The translations under genes were made by a program, and so were the position numbers. Below, in pieces: positions 45,840-58,060 of a stretch of 64,000 bases of DNA. The number at the start of each line of letters is the position of its first letter. Positions within the stretch are counted from its first letter, which is position 1. Source of the DNA: Protula sp. h YS-2021 (Eukaryota; Annelida; Polychaeta; Sabellida; Serpulidae); the NCBI GenBank assembly GCA_949752745.1, contig OX457031.1, positions 1,364,001-1,428,000 on the forward strand, written 5' to 3'. The notes beneath the pieces are model-generated. The model saw nothing but the letters and a program-made list of their open reading frames with translations, did not search any database and was not told where the DNA came from.

Positions 45840-46690
45840 AGTCAGAGATACCACATTCCCACTCAAAGATACCACATTCCCAGTCAGAGCTACCTCAATT
45901 TCAGTTGATAGGAAAAAAGAGAGTTGCGCGCTTGAAAAAAGTCTTTTCGAAACATTTTTGCACAACACAGTGTGAACATAAACCCTTTAGTACCACTTGT
46001 TCCTCCGTCCGAACGATTTCCCCACCCTCCCTGTCAAGATATTATGACCCTCCCTGCCCTCATATCGTAACCTCCTCTGCCCCTATTTCATAACCCTCTC
46101 TGTCCCTATATTGCAACCCTTCCTGTCCCGGTTTCGCAACCCTCCAGTACACCATTTTGTAACTCTCCAGGTCCCCTATGTCGTCACATTCCTCACCTCC
46201 AAACTGCAACCCTCCGTCTCCCCCATATCGCAACCCCTCCAAGTGCCGATGTCCCCATTAGTAACCCACCCGGCCCCCATTTCATAACCCTCTCTGTCCC
46301 CATTTCGTAACTCTCCCTGTCCCCTTTTAGTAACCCAACCTGTCCCCATTTAGTAACCCAACCTGTCCCCATTTCGTAACTCTCCCTGTCCCCTTTTAGT
46401 AACCCACCCTGTCCCCATTTAGTAACCCACCCTGTCCCCATTTAGTAACCCTCCCTGTCCCCATTTCGTAACCCTCCCTGTCCTCATTTCGTAACCCTCC
46501 CTGTCCCCATTTCGTAACCCTCTCTGTCCCCATTTAGTAACCCAACCTGCCCCCGTTTCGTAACCCTCTCTGCCCCTATTTCGTAACCCTGTCTGTCCCC
46601 TTTTAGTAACCCACCCTGTCCCCATTTCGTATTCCTCCCTGCCCCTATTTCGTAGCACCCCCTATTCCTATATCATAACTCTTCCTGCCA
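45840..46690. repeat. About 20-bp minisatellite
   Basis: CCCTGTCCCCATTTCGTAAC and variants run for about 40 units, decaying towards both ends. A related unit with CCACATTCCCACTCAAAGATA begins near 45845. Minus-strand open frames (WGQGGLLKGDRESYEMGT-like) are translations of the repeat. Confidence 0.93.
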
Positions 46691-46979
46691 ACATTAAACC
46701 GAAAATCTTCATATAAATGTCTTTGGCTTAACGCCAAAATATATGCAGCTCATATCAGAGTTTGAATCGCCTCATGTATTTCTTTTCACATTAAAAACAC
46801 CCTTTGATCAAAACTCTTTGCTTTTGCAGGAACACATGGGGGGAGCTCCGATGGTGGGGGGGGGGGGGGGGCAGTGGCAGGTTATTCGGGGAGGGGGGGG
46901 GGATGAAGCCACTGCTCTTAACATCGCTCTCTCAAAACAAACCGCAATCCCGTGTAGAAAGAGTGGTAAGGTGGCATGT

Positions 46980-47195
46980 AATATCAAACAATCCCCCCCC
47001 TAATATCAAATATTCCCGTTAATATCAAACAATCCCCCTAATATCAAATATTTCCGTTAATATCAAACAAGCCCCCTTAATATCAAATATTCCCGTTAAT
47101 ATCAAACAATCCCCCCTAATATCAAATATTCCCGTTAATATCAAACAATCCCCCCTAAATATCAAACAATCCACCTACCATCAAACAACCCCCCC
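46980..47195. repeat. About 34-bp tandem repeat
   Basis: CCCCCTAATATCAAATATTC, then CCGTTAATATCAAACAAT, recurs about six times and ends in a C-run at 47188-47207. Confidence 0.93.
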
Positions 47196-47207
47196 CCCCC
47201 CCCCCCT

Positions 47208-47890
47208 CTAATTAAATCGAAACCATCTGGGAATTTCCAATTGGTCCACCACGGTCTCTGGTTACTATGCCAGTCCATATATCAAACCTAGCACTCCAAG
47301 GTTAGGGTCGTTTTAGTCATGGCCACGCATAGCAACCGGCTATATATGAATGGGCATTACCTGCTCCTCCTCCTCCTCCTCCTCCTCAAAATTACCCCCT
47401 ATCTCCTCGTTATATTAGACACGCACCTTAACCCATATGTTACAAATTGCCCAACCCATTTACCCGGAACCACCTCCCTCCACCTCTCCCCATCCCCCAA
47501 CATCCCCCCCAATCCCCCCCTCGCCCCCACCCCCACCCAATAAAATCCATTGACTGCTTTAACTTAGTCACTTGAACGCACTTGAGTGTTCTTGTCAATA
47601 AAAAGAATATTTTTTTGCGTTTCATTTTTATCACGACAACTTCTCAAGTAGTCCTGACATAACATTTATTCCGAAATAAAACCTACTGCGTAAAAGTTTT
47701 GCGTTGTAGAAATAGAGTGATATCAATTTTAAAATTTTAATTGATATCTTGTAAGATCAGCTGTAAGGGGAAGATTAAAATTTACGTCGTATAGACTGGA
47801 CGTTGATTATTTATATAATGCATATTTTCAGACAAAAAATAAACGATTTGTATCAATTACAATTAAATATTATTTTCGGAGTATATTTTT
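47208..47890. other. Upstream region of the zinc-finger gene, no exon seen
   Basis: Contains a (CTC)n run at 47360-47388 and a C-rich patch at 47476-47540, then AT-rich sequence up to the acceptor at 47891-47892. A 5' UTR exon or promoter probably lies in or upstream of this stretch. Confidence 0.4.
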
Positions 47891-47903
47891 AGAAACTGAA
47901 ATC

Positions 47904-48569
47904 ATGGATTTGGCAATTCAGGATCCAATGCCAGAACAAGAATATACCATAAATAGTAAAGGGGAGGGCAGATGTTATCTCTGTGACGTCACACTGACGT
48001 CACACGCCCATAAGGGTCAACATGTAGAGGGAAAGAAGCACAAGGTTCAGCGAAGACTGTGGTTGATGCGACGGGGCTCAACCAATCAGGTGCCATTGGC
48101 TATAAAATGGCGGGAAGATGAGAGCCAATCAGAAGACGAAGATTCCGTAACGGATGTGAATCCATGGCGATGTGTGCTCTGCCAAGTAGGCCTCAACACA
48201 CGTCGCATGTTGAAGCTCCACCTGAAACATACGCCCGCCCACCAGGATTTGACGAAGGAGGAGATTAAAAGACTTATACAGCAGGGAGAGCCACGCAATC
48301 AATCTGGATCTTCCAGCACAATCTCAAACCACTTTCAAACCCTGCTGCGACGCTTGACTAACCCTTCGGCGATTCCCCAAACACCTGGACCAATTCCCAG
48401 AGTGACCGGGAAAAGCCAATCAAAGACGTTTCGCTCTGACGTATCCAACTCAACTCTCTCTGGAGCACAAGAAACAGAACTTGGATATCCGGGTTGGACA
48501 GGAAATTCCGGTATGTCAAAGGACATTTGTTTTGAATTTTAGTTCTGAGCACAATAAGATTTAATCGGC

Positions 48570-48602
<33 letters not shown>

Positions 48603-51403
48603 GTTGAGAAAAGATTCAATGCTCTTTATTTTAGATTCTGATGTTATATTCGTAGTTTTGTTTTTTAAAAATAATTTCACTAGTTTGACTTAGGATATAA
48701 ATAACACATTAATTTTAATATCAATTTTAAGCTTTATATATATATATATTTGTCAGATGGTGCAGATGGTGATAATGGTGCAGAGTTCAATTTTAAACAA
48801 AGCAAAACGACCTATTATGACGTCAGTGGCGGAAACCATGGCAACGATGATAGTGGCGATGATTCCAGTGATAATGGCCATGTGACTACATTCAAATCTT
48901 CATTTAGTGAATTGATCAAAAGAAAGAGCAACAAGACTGAGGTATCCACAAGTCGTATATGGATAAAGGAACGCATTCACACAAGCGTGCGAGGTTAGTA
49001 AAATGTCAAAATAATAGCGCTGTGATCTCACTATGATGACGTCACAATTACGACATCACAATAACGGCGACAGTATGGCGGCGTCACCAAGACAACGTCT
49101 TTTCCACCGCATCACTGTCACGGCGTCATTACCTAAACGTCAATGGTGTGACGTCATAGTCATGATATCATATAATTTATGACGTCACCATTACCTCACT
49201 ATCGCTACATTGATGATGTCACTATCTCGGCAGCGCGAAGTGAACACAGAGTTACAAACAAAAATTACAATAAATTCTATAAAAAATCTTAAGAAATAAA
49301 TTCTAACCATCAATTATCATACTTCGACCCTTTTTGTGGCATTTATGTTCTTTATTATGGAGTTTATGTGTTTTGTTGTGGGAGTTATGTGTTTTGCAGT
49401 GGGACTTATGTGCTTTGATGTGGGAGTTATGTGTTCTTGTGAAGGCTTTCATTTCTTTGATGTGGCAATTTATGTGCTGTGAAATTTATGTGTTATGTTA
49501 TGGATTGATGTGCTTTATCACGGGATTCATGTGCTTTATCACGGGATTTATGTGCTTTCTCATGGAATTTATGTGCTTTACCATGGTATTTATGTGCTTT
49601 ATCATGGGATTTATGTGCTTTATCATGGTATTTATGTGCTTTATCATGGGATTTATGTGTTTAATCATGGGATTTATGTGCTTTATCATGAGATTTATGT
49701 GCTTTATCATGGGATTTATGTGCTTTATCATGGGATTTATGTGCTTTATTATGGGATTTATGTGCTTTATCACGGAATTTATGTGCTTTCAGCTTCCTCA
49801 GACAGCTCTGATGATGCACCTGAAGATAATAAGAGAAGCCACAGTTTACTTGCTCAAAATCACACAAAAGAAAGAATCTACAGCTCACAAAAGGGAATCG
49901 TGAAGGTTTTGTTGACTACTACTTTGTCCATTGTTGATTACTACTGTTTCATTGTTAACTCTGCTTAATTCATTATTGACCAATACTTTGCTCATTGTTG
50001 ACTTCTTCTGTTTCATTGTTGACTCTACTTTGTTCATTACTGACTACAACTCGGTCCATTGTTGACTACTACTTTATTTCATATCATATTAATACTTCAT
50101 ATTAATACAAGTGCATCTCACTCTAAAAGTAAATCAACAATTTTTTTACTTTTGTTGTGAAAACACTGAAGAAATGAGATTTTACAGTTACCAGTTCTCA
50201 GTATCTAGCCTGTAAATTGTTTCTAAATGATTGCAACAAATTTTTAGTGACGCATTTGTCGTGAAAATACTGAAAAATAAATTCTTGGAGTGAGTATTAG
50301 GTTTTAAATGATTGCAATTCAATTGTGATTAACAGAATGCTGTGGACGATTTCGGATCCTCCAAAGGTCACTATATGCCGCTAAGACGGAAGCGCACGGA
50401 AGATGAGCGAGCCAGTTCCAGCAACGATGAGACACGATATCAAGGGGTCACAGCTGTTCATGACTATGAATTATGTAAAAAGCGAGAGAAGCTGGAGAAC
50501 ACCCTTGGAGAAAACACAACATATGAAGAACGCACATATCGTGAATGGAAAGCAACGATGCCGAGGCCGAATATGCGGAGAATCGTCGATCGTTACGACG
50601 AATGCGATTCTGAAACGTCACCTTATGACGACAAACGTGGATCTAAGACGCTACTCTATGACGACAGATGTCGTTCTAAGAGGTCACTAAATGACGATAG
50701 ACGTAGTTCTAAGAGGTCACTAAATGACGACAGACATGGATCTAAGAGGTCACTGTATGACGACAGACGTGGATCTAAGAGGTCACTGTATGACGACAGA
50801 CGTGGATCTAAGAGGTCACTGTATGACGACAGACGTGGATCTAAGGCGTCACTGTATGACGACAGACATGGATCTAAGACGTCACTGTATGACGACGGAC
50901 GTGGATCTAAGGCGTCACTGTATGACGACAGACGTGGATCTACGACGTCACTATATGACGACAGACGTGGATCTAAGAGGTCACTAAATGACGACAGATA
51001 TGGATCTAAGGCGTCACTGTATGTGGAGATATGTGGTTCTAAGAGATCACTAAATGACGACAGACGTGAATCTAAGAGGTCACTGTATGACGACAGACGT
51101 GGATCTAAGAGATCACTCTATGACGACAGATGTAGATCTGAGAGGTCACTAAATGACGACAGATATGGATCTAAGACGTCACTGTATGTGGAGAGATGTG
51201 GTTCTAAGAGGTCACTAAATGACGACAGACGTGAATCTAAGAGGTCACTGTATGACGACAGACGTGGATCTAAGAGGTCACTAAATGACGACAGACGTGG
51301 ACCTAAGAGGTCACTGTATGACGACAGACGTGGTTCTAGGATGTCACAATATGACAACAGAGCTAGTTCTAAGTGCTCAGAGCTCAATGACAACAGACGT
51401 TGA
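47904..51403 (+). CDS. Two-finger C2H2 (zf-met/JAZ-like) protein with a long 11-residue-repeat tail
   Basis: Exons 47904-48510, 48757-48993, 49793-49905 and 50336-51403 total 2025 nt, 674 residues, all in phase. The ATG lies 11 bases after an acceptor, so a 5' UTR exon precedes. Finger 1 is C24, C27, H40, H46 (CYLCDVTLTSHAHKGQHVEG) and finger 2 is C90, C93, H106, H113. The 12-residue C-to-H spacing and the HVEGKKH ending are the matrin/U1C/JAZ type, often double-stranded RNA or nuclear-matrix binding. The middle exons are acidic and serine-rich (DSGDDSSDN). The last exon is dominated by about 23 repeats of DDRRGSKRSLY, basic and serine-rich, a likely disordered and phosphorylatable tail. No orthologue is recognised; RNA binding is inference from finger type. 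Confidence 0.85.
48572..48600. repeat. Poly-T tract in an intron
   Basis: A pure T run of 29 bases in the first intron of the zinc-finger gene. Confidence 0.95.
49340..49792. repeat. 21-bp minisatellite ending at a splice acceptor
   Basis: About 20 copies of TTTATGTGCTTTATCATGGG plus A run through the intron. The last unit reads TTTATGTGCTTTCAG, so it forms the acceptor of the exon at 49793. Open frames across it on both strands come from the 21-bp period. Confidence 0.93.
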
Positions 51404-51520
51404 TTTAAAACGTCACTGAATGGAAAAGGATCTTGCCCTGAAATCTCACTATATGATGACAGAAATGCATCGAAAACATCACTCTAGGAAGACAGACGTA
51501 ATTCCTAAATGTCACTTTTT
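50625..51520. repeat. 33-bp coding minisatellite continuing past the stop codon
   Basis: About 23 units of GACGACAGACGTGGATCTAA plus GAGGTCACTGTAT encode DDRRGSKRSLY. Two higher-order variants (YVERCGSKRSLN, DDRYGSKASLY) recur in pairs. Beyond the stop at 51401-51403 the same unit continues in decayed form to about 51510, so the stop falls inside the array. Confidence 0.93.
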
Positions 51521-52830
51521 CAGGAAACGCAGTTGTAAGATGTCATAGCACGGCGTTAGGTGCAGTTCAAAGACAGTCATTCAAAGTAAAAGATCTTATA
51601 TTTTATTAAATAACCGTAGACGTAGATTAATTGTAGAGAAAATGTGCAAATTTGATTTTTTCTAATCATTTCTTCACACTTTACCCAACAAGCTTCGAGG
51701 AGTGGAAACAGCGCCCCAGTTAAGAGTTTCCCAACATGAAAACTGTCCCACAAATGTGTCAGCATTTTGAATTAATACATATTAAAATACTGTCTGTACT
51801 TGGTAAATGGTCTTCTTAACCATTTACTCCTAGTTGCAGTCAAGAGTTTACATTTAACAGATACATCAACCACAAAAAGCTAATGCATGGCACAAGTCAA
51901 ATAGTCACTGGTCAACCGTGTAAATTTGACAGACACAACAGCTAATAGATATTCGTGTAAGCTAATTTATGGCACGAAACAGTCACCCAGTATTAGTTCT
52001 TGATTGCAAGTACACAGGAAACAGTAGCATGTTGACCAACAAACAATACAAGTTCGAAATATACAACTACTACATGACACGACAAAGCTATTAGTTTATC
52101 TAAGTGAATAACCGTTGTTTGTCGTTGAGTCTGTAACAAGACAAGGAAGAATATCTTGCTGTTGTTGTTGTCTTGCAATAACACTTATACTGCTGCATAG
52201 CTTACAATCAGTTCAATTTATAAATATATAAATTAACAAAAAAGAAAAGGGTAACACAGGTACAATATTAACCTCGACAAGGATATGCCTGGTATTTTTT
52301 TCACCAAAATATTACACATATACACAAAGGTACGTTTTCATTTCATTTCGCAAAAAGTTTTTCTTTCTGTGCAAGTAAATTTGCTATGATACTGCATTGA
52401 ACACAATATTTTTGTGTTCGCTCTTTGGTTCATATGGAGAATGAAGTCAGTTGATCATAGTACTGGAAGACAGTCAGACAGTGTCCGCTCTCGTTGACCT
52501 TCTTTTATATTATCTAAAACAACATCCATAATCCTACAAATTGAAAAAAAATAATCACAAAGAATCAGATAAAGATGATAAAATACACACTGTTACAAAG
52601 TTATATTTTCAAATGTGCACTCTTAAAGGTATTTGGGTAAAGTTGTAATTTAAGGGAATCCTTTTAATTTAGCAGTCACATTAGTCAGTATGTATACTAG
52701 GGATTAGGGTAAGGTTTACGGTCTGATATTGGGGCCGGATTACACCGATATTTGCTGTAATGATTGTACACATCTAATTAAACAGAATTAGTTTGATGAT
52801 TTTTGCGTCAGTAACACTTCGTGCTAAAAC
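51521..52830. other. No gene seen
   Basis: AT-rich sequence. Around 51890-51975 are phrases (GTCAAATAGTCACTGGTCAA, CTAATAGATATTCGTG) resembling a badly eroded copy of the 130-bp MITE-like family. Confidence 0.4.
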
Positions 52831-52837
52831 CATTTGA

Positions 52838-52985
52838 AATTGTTACATGATTTGGGAAACGCTGTAAATTGATTGGTCCATTTCCAAGTTAAAAATTAAT
52901 GAATTAAAAAATAAATTAATAATAACTTTTATCGGAACACAAAAATCGAAAGATATTACAATTTAATCAGAATGAAGCTAATATG
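52838..52985. mobile_element. Copy of the 130-bp MITE-like family with a small insertion
   Basis: TGTTACATGATTTGGGAAAC, then GATTGGTCCATTTCCAAG, then CGAAAGATATTACAATTTAAT, in the family order. An AATTAATGAATTAAAAAATA stretch in the middle is extra. Confidence 0.65.
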
Positions 52986-53510
52986 CCAAAGCATGCATTG
53001 CCCTATCTCAAGCCAACATGAAGCCCCATTGATGTTTACAGATAATGGCCCACAAGTCGATGCTTTCTTGTTTGTCAGTTATACTCCATGTTGAGTTGAA
53101 ACTGTAACCTCATTTTGACAAAAATTAAAACGCAAAAACACTTCCTTCAATGGATTATTTCTTGAATAATATATTGCAAACAACACAGCTTGAATACGTC
53201 TTATAAGCCGAGTTGGGTTTGGTTTTTGTTGACTTAAGATTAAGCCATTACCAAAGCATGCATTGCCATATCTCGAGCCAACATGAAGCCCCATTGATGT
53301 TTACGGATAATGGCCCACAAGTCGATGCTTTCTTGTTTGTCAGTTATACTCCATGTTGAGTTAAAACTATAACCTCATTTTGACAAAAATTAAAACGCAA
53401 AAATACTTCCTTCAATGGGTTATTTCTTGAATAATATATTGCAAACAACACAGCTTGAATACATCTTATAAGCGTAGTGTTTGGTTTTTGTTGACTTAAG
53501 ATTTTATTGA
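52980..53510. repeat. Near-identical direct duplication, about 265-bp unit
   Basis: CCAAAGCATGCATTGCC at 52984 and about 53251 opens two copies that stay nearly identical through GGCCCACAAGTCGATGCTTT and TTCTTGAATAATATATTGCA to GTTGACTTAAGATT. It lies downstream of the ankyrin-CARD gene. Confidence 0.92.
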
Positions 53511-53997
53511 CTGATCAGGCATACATTATATACCGTGTATCTATTTACGCAGTGAGAGCTGGCACAAAGCTAAGCAACTGTATGTTGCTCCACATTAACT
53601 TGCAAAAAATACACTCTTTTCACATGGGGTTTTAAACAAGAAAACGAAATCGAAGGAGAAAATAAAAAGTATCGTGCACACGTTTATGTCAAGTTCAACC
53701 TAAGTCACAAGTTTCGTGGCCCTAGGGTCCCGTTCACTGTCAAGAAAAAAAAAACGGCTACTCACACAAATTCAGAAACACCTTGCAAGAAACACCATTC
53801 TGCTCCATTTTTGCAGCTTCATGTTTATTTACGAATTGTAAGGCATACCGCACACGGTTCTGAGCCGTTGTTCTCTCTGTGACTTGATTTTGCAATGCGT
53901 TCATGTTTATTTACCAATTTTAAGACATACCCACATGCTTTTCAACTGATGCTTTCTGTTTGACTTAAACACGAATTTAGAGACATACCACACACGT

Positions 53998-56718
53998 TTA
54001 TGAACTGGTGTTATCTGTTTGATTTGAATTTGCAATGCGTTCCGCTAAGTCTGTGTATTTACTGTTGTCCTTTAGAATGCTTAGAAATCTTGATGGCCAG
54101 TCTGGATGTGGATTCCTCATTAAAATTGACATAATTTTCCCCATCTGAGAACAGAAATGGTATCTACATATCTACTGAAATAATAAATTCGCAGAAATAA
54201 GGATCGACAGCAATAGCCTCTTATAACGAATCTCCTTTAAATCTTTAAACAACTGTTCTGTTTTAACCACATGCGAAACGAAATTAAGATAAAACAAATG
54301 ATCAGTCTTTAGGAAAATGAATATTACAGTAAGACTTGCTTAGCAAGACATTGTGTGTAACATTTTCTGTTTTTATTGATATAAGGAAGTATTTGCCTTA
54401 TTTGTCCTGCTTGGAAGACCTTGAACTTCGTCAAATTCATCTATTGTAATTAAACTCTTGGAGTATAAGCTATCTACCATTTCGTCTGCATTTACGTTTT
54501 GGGTCAACACGTCAAGATTCTTTCGAACTGCATCAATTAATTCCTGGTCTTGACCTGTATGTGTATATAATGTGAACAAAATAGTGATGTCCTTGAACTT
54601 AAATTAAATTATATAACAAATATCTATTATTTTGCTTCTGTCTATTTATTCAATTTTTTTAGTTAACCTGCCTTAAAATTTAAGACCACTTTTAAATTTA
54701 CATTTTATGACTTGTGAAACATGGAATTTAGGAGAACATTGCTACTAACCGCCTGCTTCTCCACTCACATCGGTTGTAATATTTGGTTTTACTGGCAGCC
54801 TCAGTTTCCCCACATTACTGTGGAGATCATTGACTTCTTGTCGCTGGTCATTTGAAGCATTGCTCAACGTCTCGACTCTTTCACGCCGTGGTGCAGCGAT
54901 TGATGATGTACTGCCTAAATCAGTACCCGCTTCTATGTTTACTTTGTATTTTATCAGTTCCATGACACAGTCATTGTGTCCTTCTTTAGAAGCGAAATGG
55001 AGAGCTGTATGCCCGTCATTGTGCTGAGCATTAACATCGGCGCCTTCTTGCAGCAAACACTGGATTATACTTTTATGCCCATTCCTTGACGCAAGGATTA
55101 ACGGTGTATCGTCTGATTTAGTACGTGCTTCTAGGTTTGCTTTGTGACTCATCAATTCCATAGCGCAGTCTTCGTACCCGTTTTTAGCACAACAATGGAG
55201 AGCTGTAAAACCGCTTTCCTGCTGAGCATTGACGTCGGCGCCTTGTTGTACCAAACACTGGATCACACTTCTATGCCCCTTCCATGATGCAAGGATTAAT
55301 GGAGTACAGCCTGAATTAGTCCGCGCCTCCATGTTAACTTTGTGGTTTATCAATTCCAGGACGCAGTCTTCGTGCCCCTTTTCAGCAGCGCAATGGAGAG
55401 CTGTAAACCCTCGTTCTTCCTGAGCATTAGCATCGGCACCTTGTTGAAGCAAACACTGCACCACACTTCTCTGTCCCTTCCATGACGAAATGATTATTGC
55501 TGTATGGCCTGAATTAGTCCGCGCTTCTATGTTTGCTTTGTATTTTATCAATTCTTTGACGCAGTCCTCGTGTCCTTCTTCAGAAGCGTAATGAACAGCT
55601 GTAAATCCGTCTTCTTCCTGAGCATTAATATCTGCACCTTGTTGTACCAAACACTTTATTACACTTCTATGCCCGTAATATGACGCAAGAAATAATGGCG
55701 TTTGACCTAAAATAGTGCGCGATTCTTGGTTTGCTTTGTGAATGATCAATTCCATCACGCAGTCTTCGTGCCCATTTTGAGCAGCGCAATGCAAGGGTGT
55801 GAAACCGCGTTTTTCTTGAGCATTAACGTCGGCGCCTTTTAGTACGAAATACTTGATTACACTTCTATGCCCCATCAACGACGCAAGGATTAATGGTGTA
55901 CAGCCTGAATTAGTACGTGCTTCTACGTTTGCTTTGTGATTGATCAATTCCATGACGCAGTCTTCGTGCCCATTTTGAGCAGCGCAATGGAGAGCTGTAA
56001 ACTCGCGTTCTTCCTGAGCATTTACATCTGCGCCTTGTTGTAGCAAACACTGGATCACACTTCTATGCCCATTCGACGACGCAAGGATTAACGGTGTATC
56101 ATCTGCATTTGTACGCGCTTCTATGTTTGCTTTGTGATTGATCAATTTCATGACGCAGTCTTCGTGTCCATTTTGAGCAGCGCAATGGAGAGCCGTAAAC
56201 TCGCGTTCTTCCTGAGCATTTACATCGGCGCCTTGCTCTAACAAGCATTCGATGACACTTCTATGCCCTTTCCATGACGCGAGAATTAATGGTGTATCGG
56301 ATATCTTATTACGTGCCTCTATGTTTGCTTTGTGTTTTACCAATACCAAGACGCAGCCCTCGTGTCCTTCTCGAGAAGCGAAATGGAGAGCTGTATGCCT
56401 GTCTTCTTCCTGAGCATTGACATCGGCGCCTTGTTGTACCAAACACTGGATCACACTTCTATGACCCTCCAATGACGCACGGATTAATGGTGTATCACCT
56501 GAATTAGTCCGCGCTTCTAAATTTGCTTTGTGCTTTATCAATTCTTTGACGCAGTCTTCGTGCCCTTTTTCAGAAGCGTAATGGAGAGCTGTAAACTCGC
56601 GTTCATCCTGAGCATTAACATCGGCACCTTGTTGTAAAATACGTTGGATCGTACTTCTTTGTCCACGCAATGAGGCAATAATTAATGGTTTCTTGTCTGA
56701 ATTAGTACGGGCAGCCAT
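53998..56718 (-). CDS. Ankyrin-repeat protein with C-terminal CARD
   Basis: Exons 54750-56718, 54397-54554 and 53998-54144 total 2274 nt, 757 residues, in phase. Residues 1 to about 600 are some 18 ankyrin repeats arranged as nine copies of a 66-residue double unit (TPLILASxxGHRSVIQCLLQ then QGADVNAQEE, FTALHCAAxxGHEDC). Residues about 660-757 are a CARD: ELIDAVRKNLDVLTQNV, LITIDEFDEVQGLPSRTNK, IMSILMRNPHPDWPSRFLSI. The second intron appears to use a GC donor (AATAAG then GCAAAT) because no GT donor precedes the in-frame stop. CARDs recruit caspases or adaptors by homotypic contact, so a cytosolic sensor or scaffold is likely; this is inference. The ATG falls mid-repeat, where other units read IEARTNS and this one MAARTNS, and decayed repeat lies upstream. 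Confidence 0.88.
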
Positions 56719-56830
56719 GTTTGCTTTATAGTGAATCTATAAACTAGACCTCATGCCTCAGCAGGGCAATTCAGTGCCGTTTTCTCACTTATCTCAGCCA
56801 TATTAACTTCTGCCTCTTGTTGTAGATTAT
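56719..56830 (-). pseudogene. Decayed ankyrin repeat upstream of the ankyrin-CARD start
   Basis: Read in the gene's frame, the sequence just 5' of the ATG gives QQEAEVN...EKTALNCPAEA, a stop, then a shortened remnant ending IKAN before MAARTNS. This tracks the standard unit QQGADVN...FTALHCAAEKGHED...HKAN. The stop and a deletion show that an older, longer ankyrin array was truncated here and translation now begins at a methionine replacing the usual IE. Confidence 0.75.
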
Positions 56831-57660
56831 TTTATTTTATTTTAGATCAATTATATTATCACATTAGTTGGCCGAGTACGGCAACTTTTTGACGTGTTCA
56901 TCCATCTCGCAGTCGCTTTGGTGTTCCACAGAATATGCTAAAGATTCAACAGAAAAAAATTGGCTTCAAACTTAGAATTGTGATAAAACATTTTAGTGTT
57001 TCGAATGCAGTTAGTTTACGTTTAAAGAAATGACAGAGAAAATCCATAACAATTGGTAACAAAATGACAAGGTTTTAAAAGTAATACGTTTTAAAAATTG
57101 TGTGAATGTTCTATTTTTCTCTGCCATTCCTCTGTAATTTATTCAAATCAATTTGCAAATAATATCACATTTCTATCGAAAAGGTCCTCAAGAACAAATG
57201 GGCCTCTACGAAAAGACCAAATTTCTGTAATTATGTCAATCTCATTCTTCGTTTTTTTCTTGCTCTGACTTTTACAAATGTAATATCAATTAGACTTCTG
57301 GATATTTGGTTTAATTAATATTCAGACAAGTAAAATCCTTAGTTCATATTTCTCTGATATTATTATGAATAAATTGTGATGACTACCTTGAACTGCTCGC
57401 TCCAGTTATATCCAGAAAGTTGATTTATTAAGGTGTGTGGCGTATGAAAAAAATAATTGAAGCATATATAGTCGTAAGACTTGCTTGTTGTCATACACAT
57501 CTGTCAGAAAAATCAATCTGGCTACTGGCAAATTCGGCCTTCTTAATATTGTGTAATATTGCATTATGCGTGTTAGATCCAGCACACACAATCAATAGAG
57601 CAGACACGGGCTTTGCTAAGGAGTGTAGTTACTCTGTTTAAGAAAGCTCTAAAGTCCTGT
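56831..57660. other. No gene seen
   Basis: AT-rich upstream flank of the ankyrin-CARD gene. Any 5' exon would lie here, but none is convincing. Confidence 0.4.
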
Positions 57661-58060
57661 TTGGAGATGCATTGTGAGGTTAAATGGAGTATGAGGGTGC
57701 TTTTGCTGTGGGGGGGGGGGGGGGGGGAGGAGGTGTACACAGCTCAAAGCTCACAGATTGACCGCATGGTATGCGATAATAGAACTATCTCAACCCCTGT
57801 ATTATATGGCGTCTGATAACGGCGGGTGGGCGGGGGAGGGGTTAGATAGCAGGTCGAAGGGGAGAGGGTTACTTAGAGACGCATACACAGCTCACAGCTC
57901 ACAGAATAATATTATGGAATGCGATAGTAGAACGATTTGAACTGGAGCATTAAGTCACGTTTAGTAACGGCAAGGGTGGGGGGGGGGGGTAGTGGAGGGG
58001 GAGGGGGTTCCTTGGCGACGTATATACAATTCTTAACACATAGAATATGATGATTTGCGA
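57661..58060. repeat. About 135-bp tandem repeat, three copies
   Basis: TACACAGCTCA(A/C)AGCTCACAGA, ATGCGATA(A/G)TAGAAC and a G-run recur at about 57710-57850, 57860-57990 and, degenerate, 57990-58060. Confidence 0.8.

Noticed and set aside
46060..46658. Glycine/tryptophan-rich minus-strand open frames
   Set aside because: Translation of the 20-bp minisatellite in overlapping frames.
49334..49968. Open frames of 150-190 codons on plus and shorter ones on minus
   Set aside because: Produced by the 21-bp period of the intronic minisatellite; only the exon at 49793-49905 is supported.
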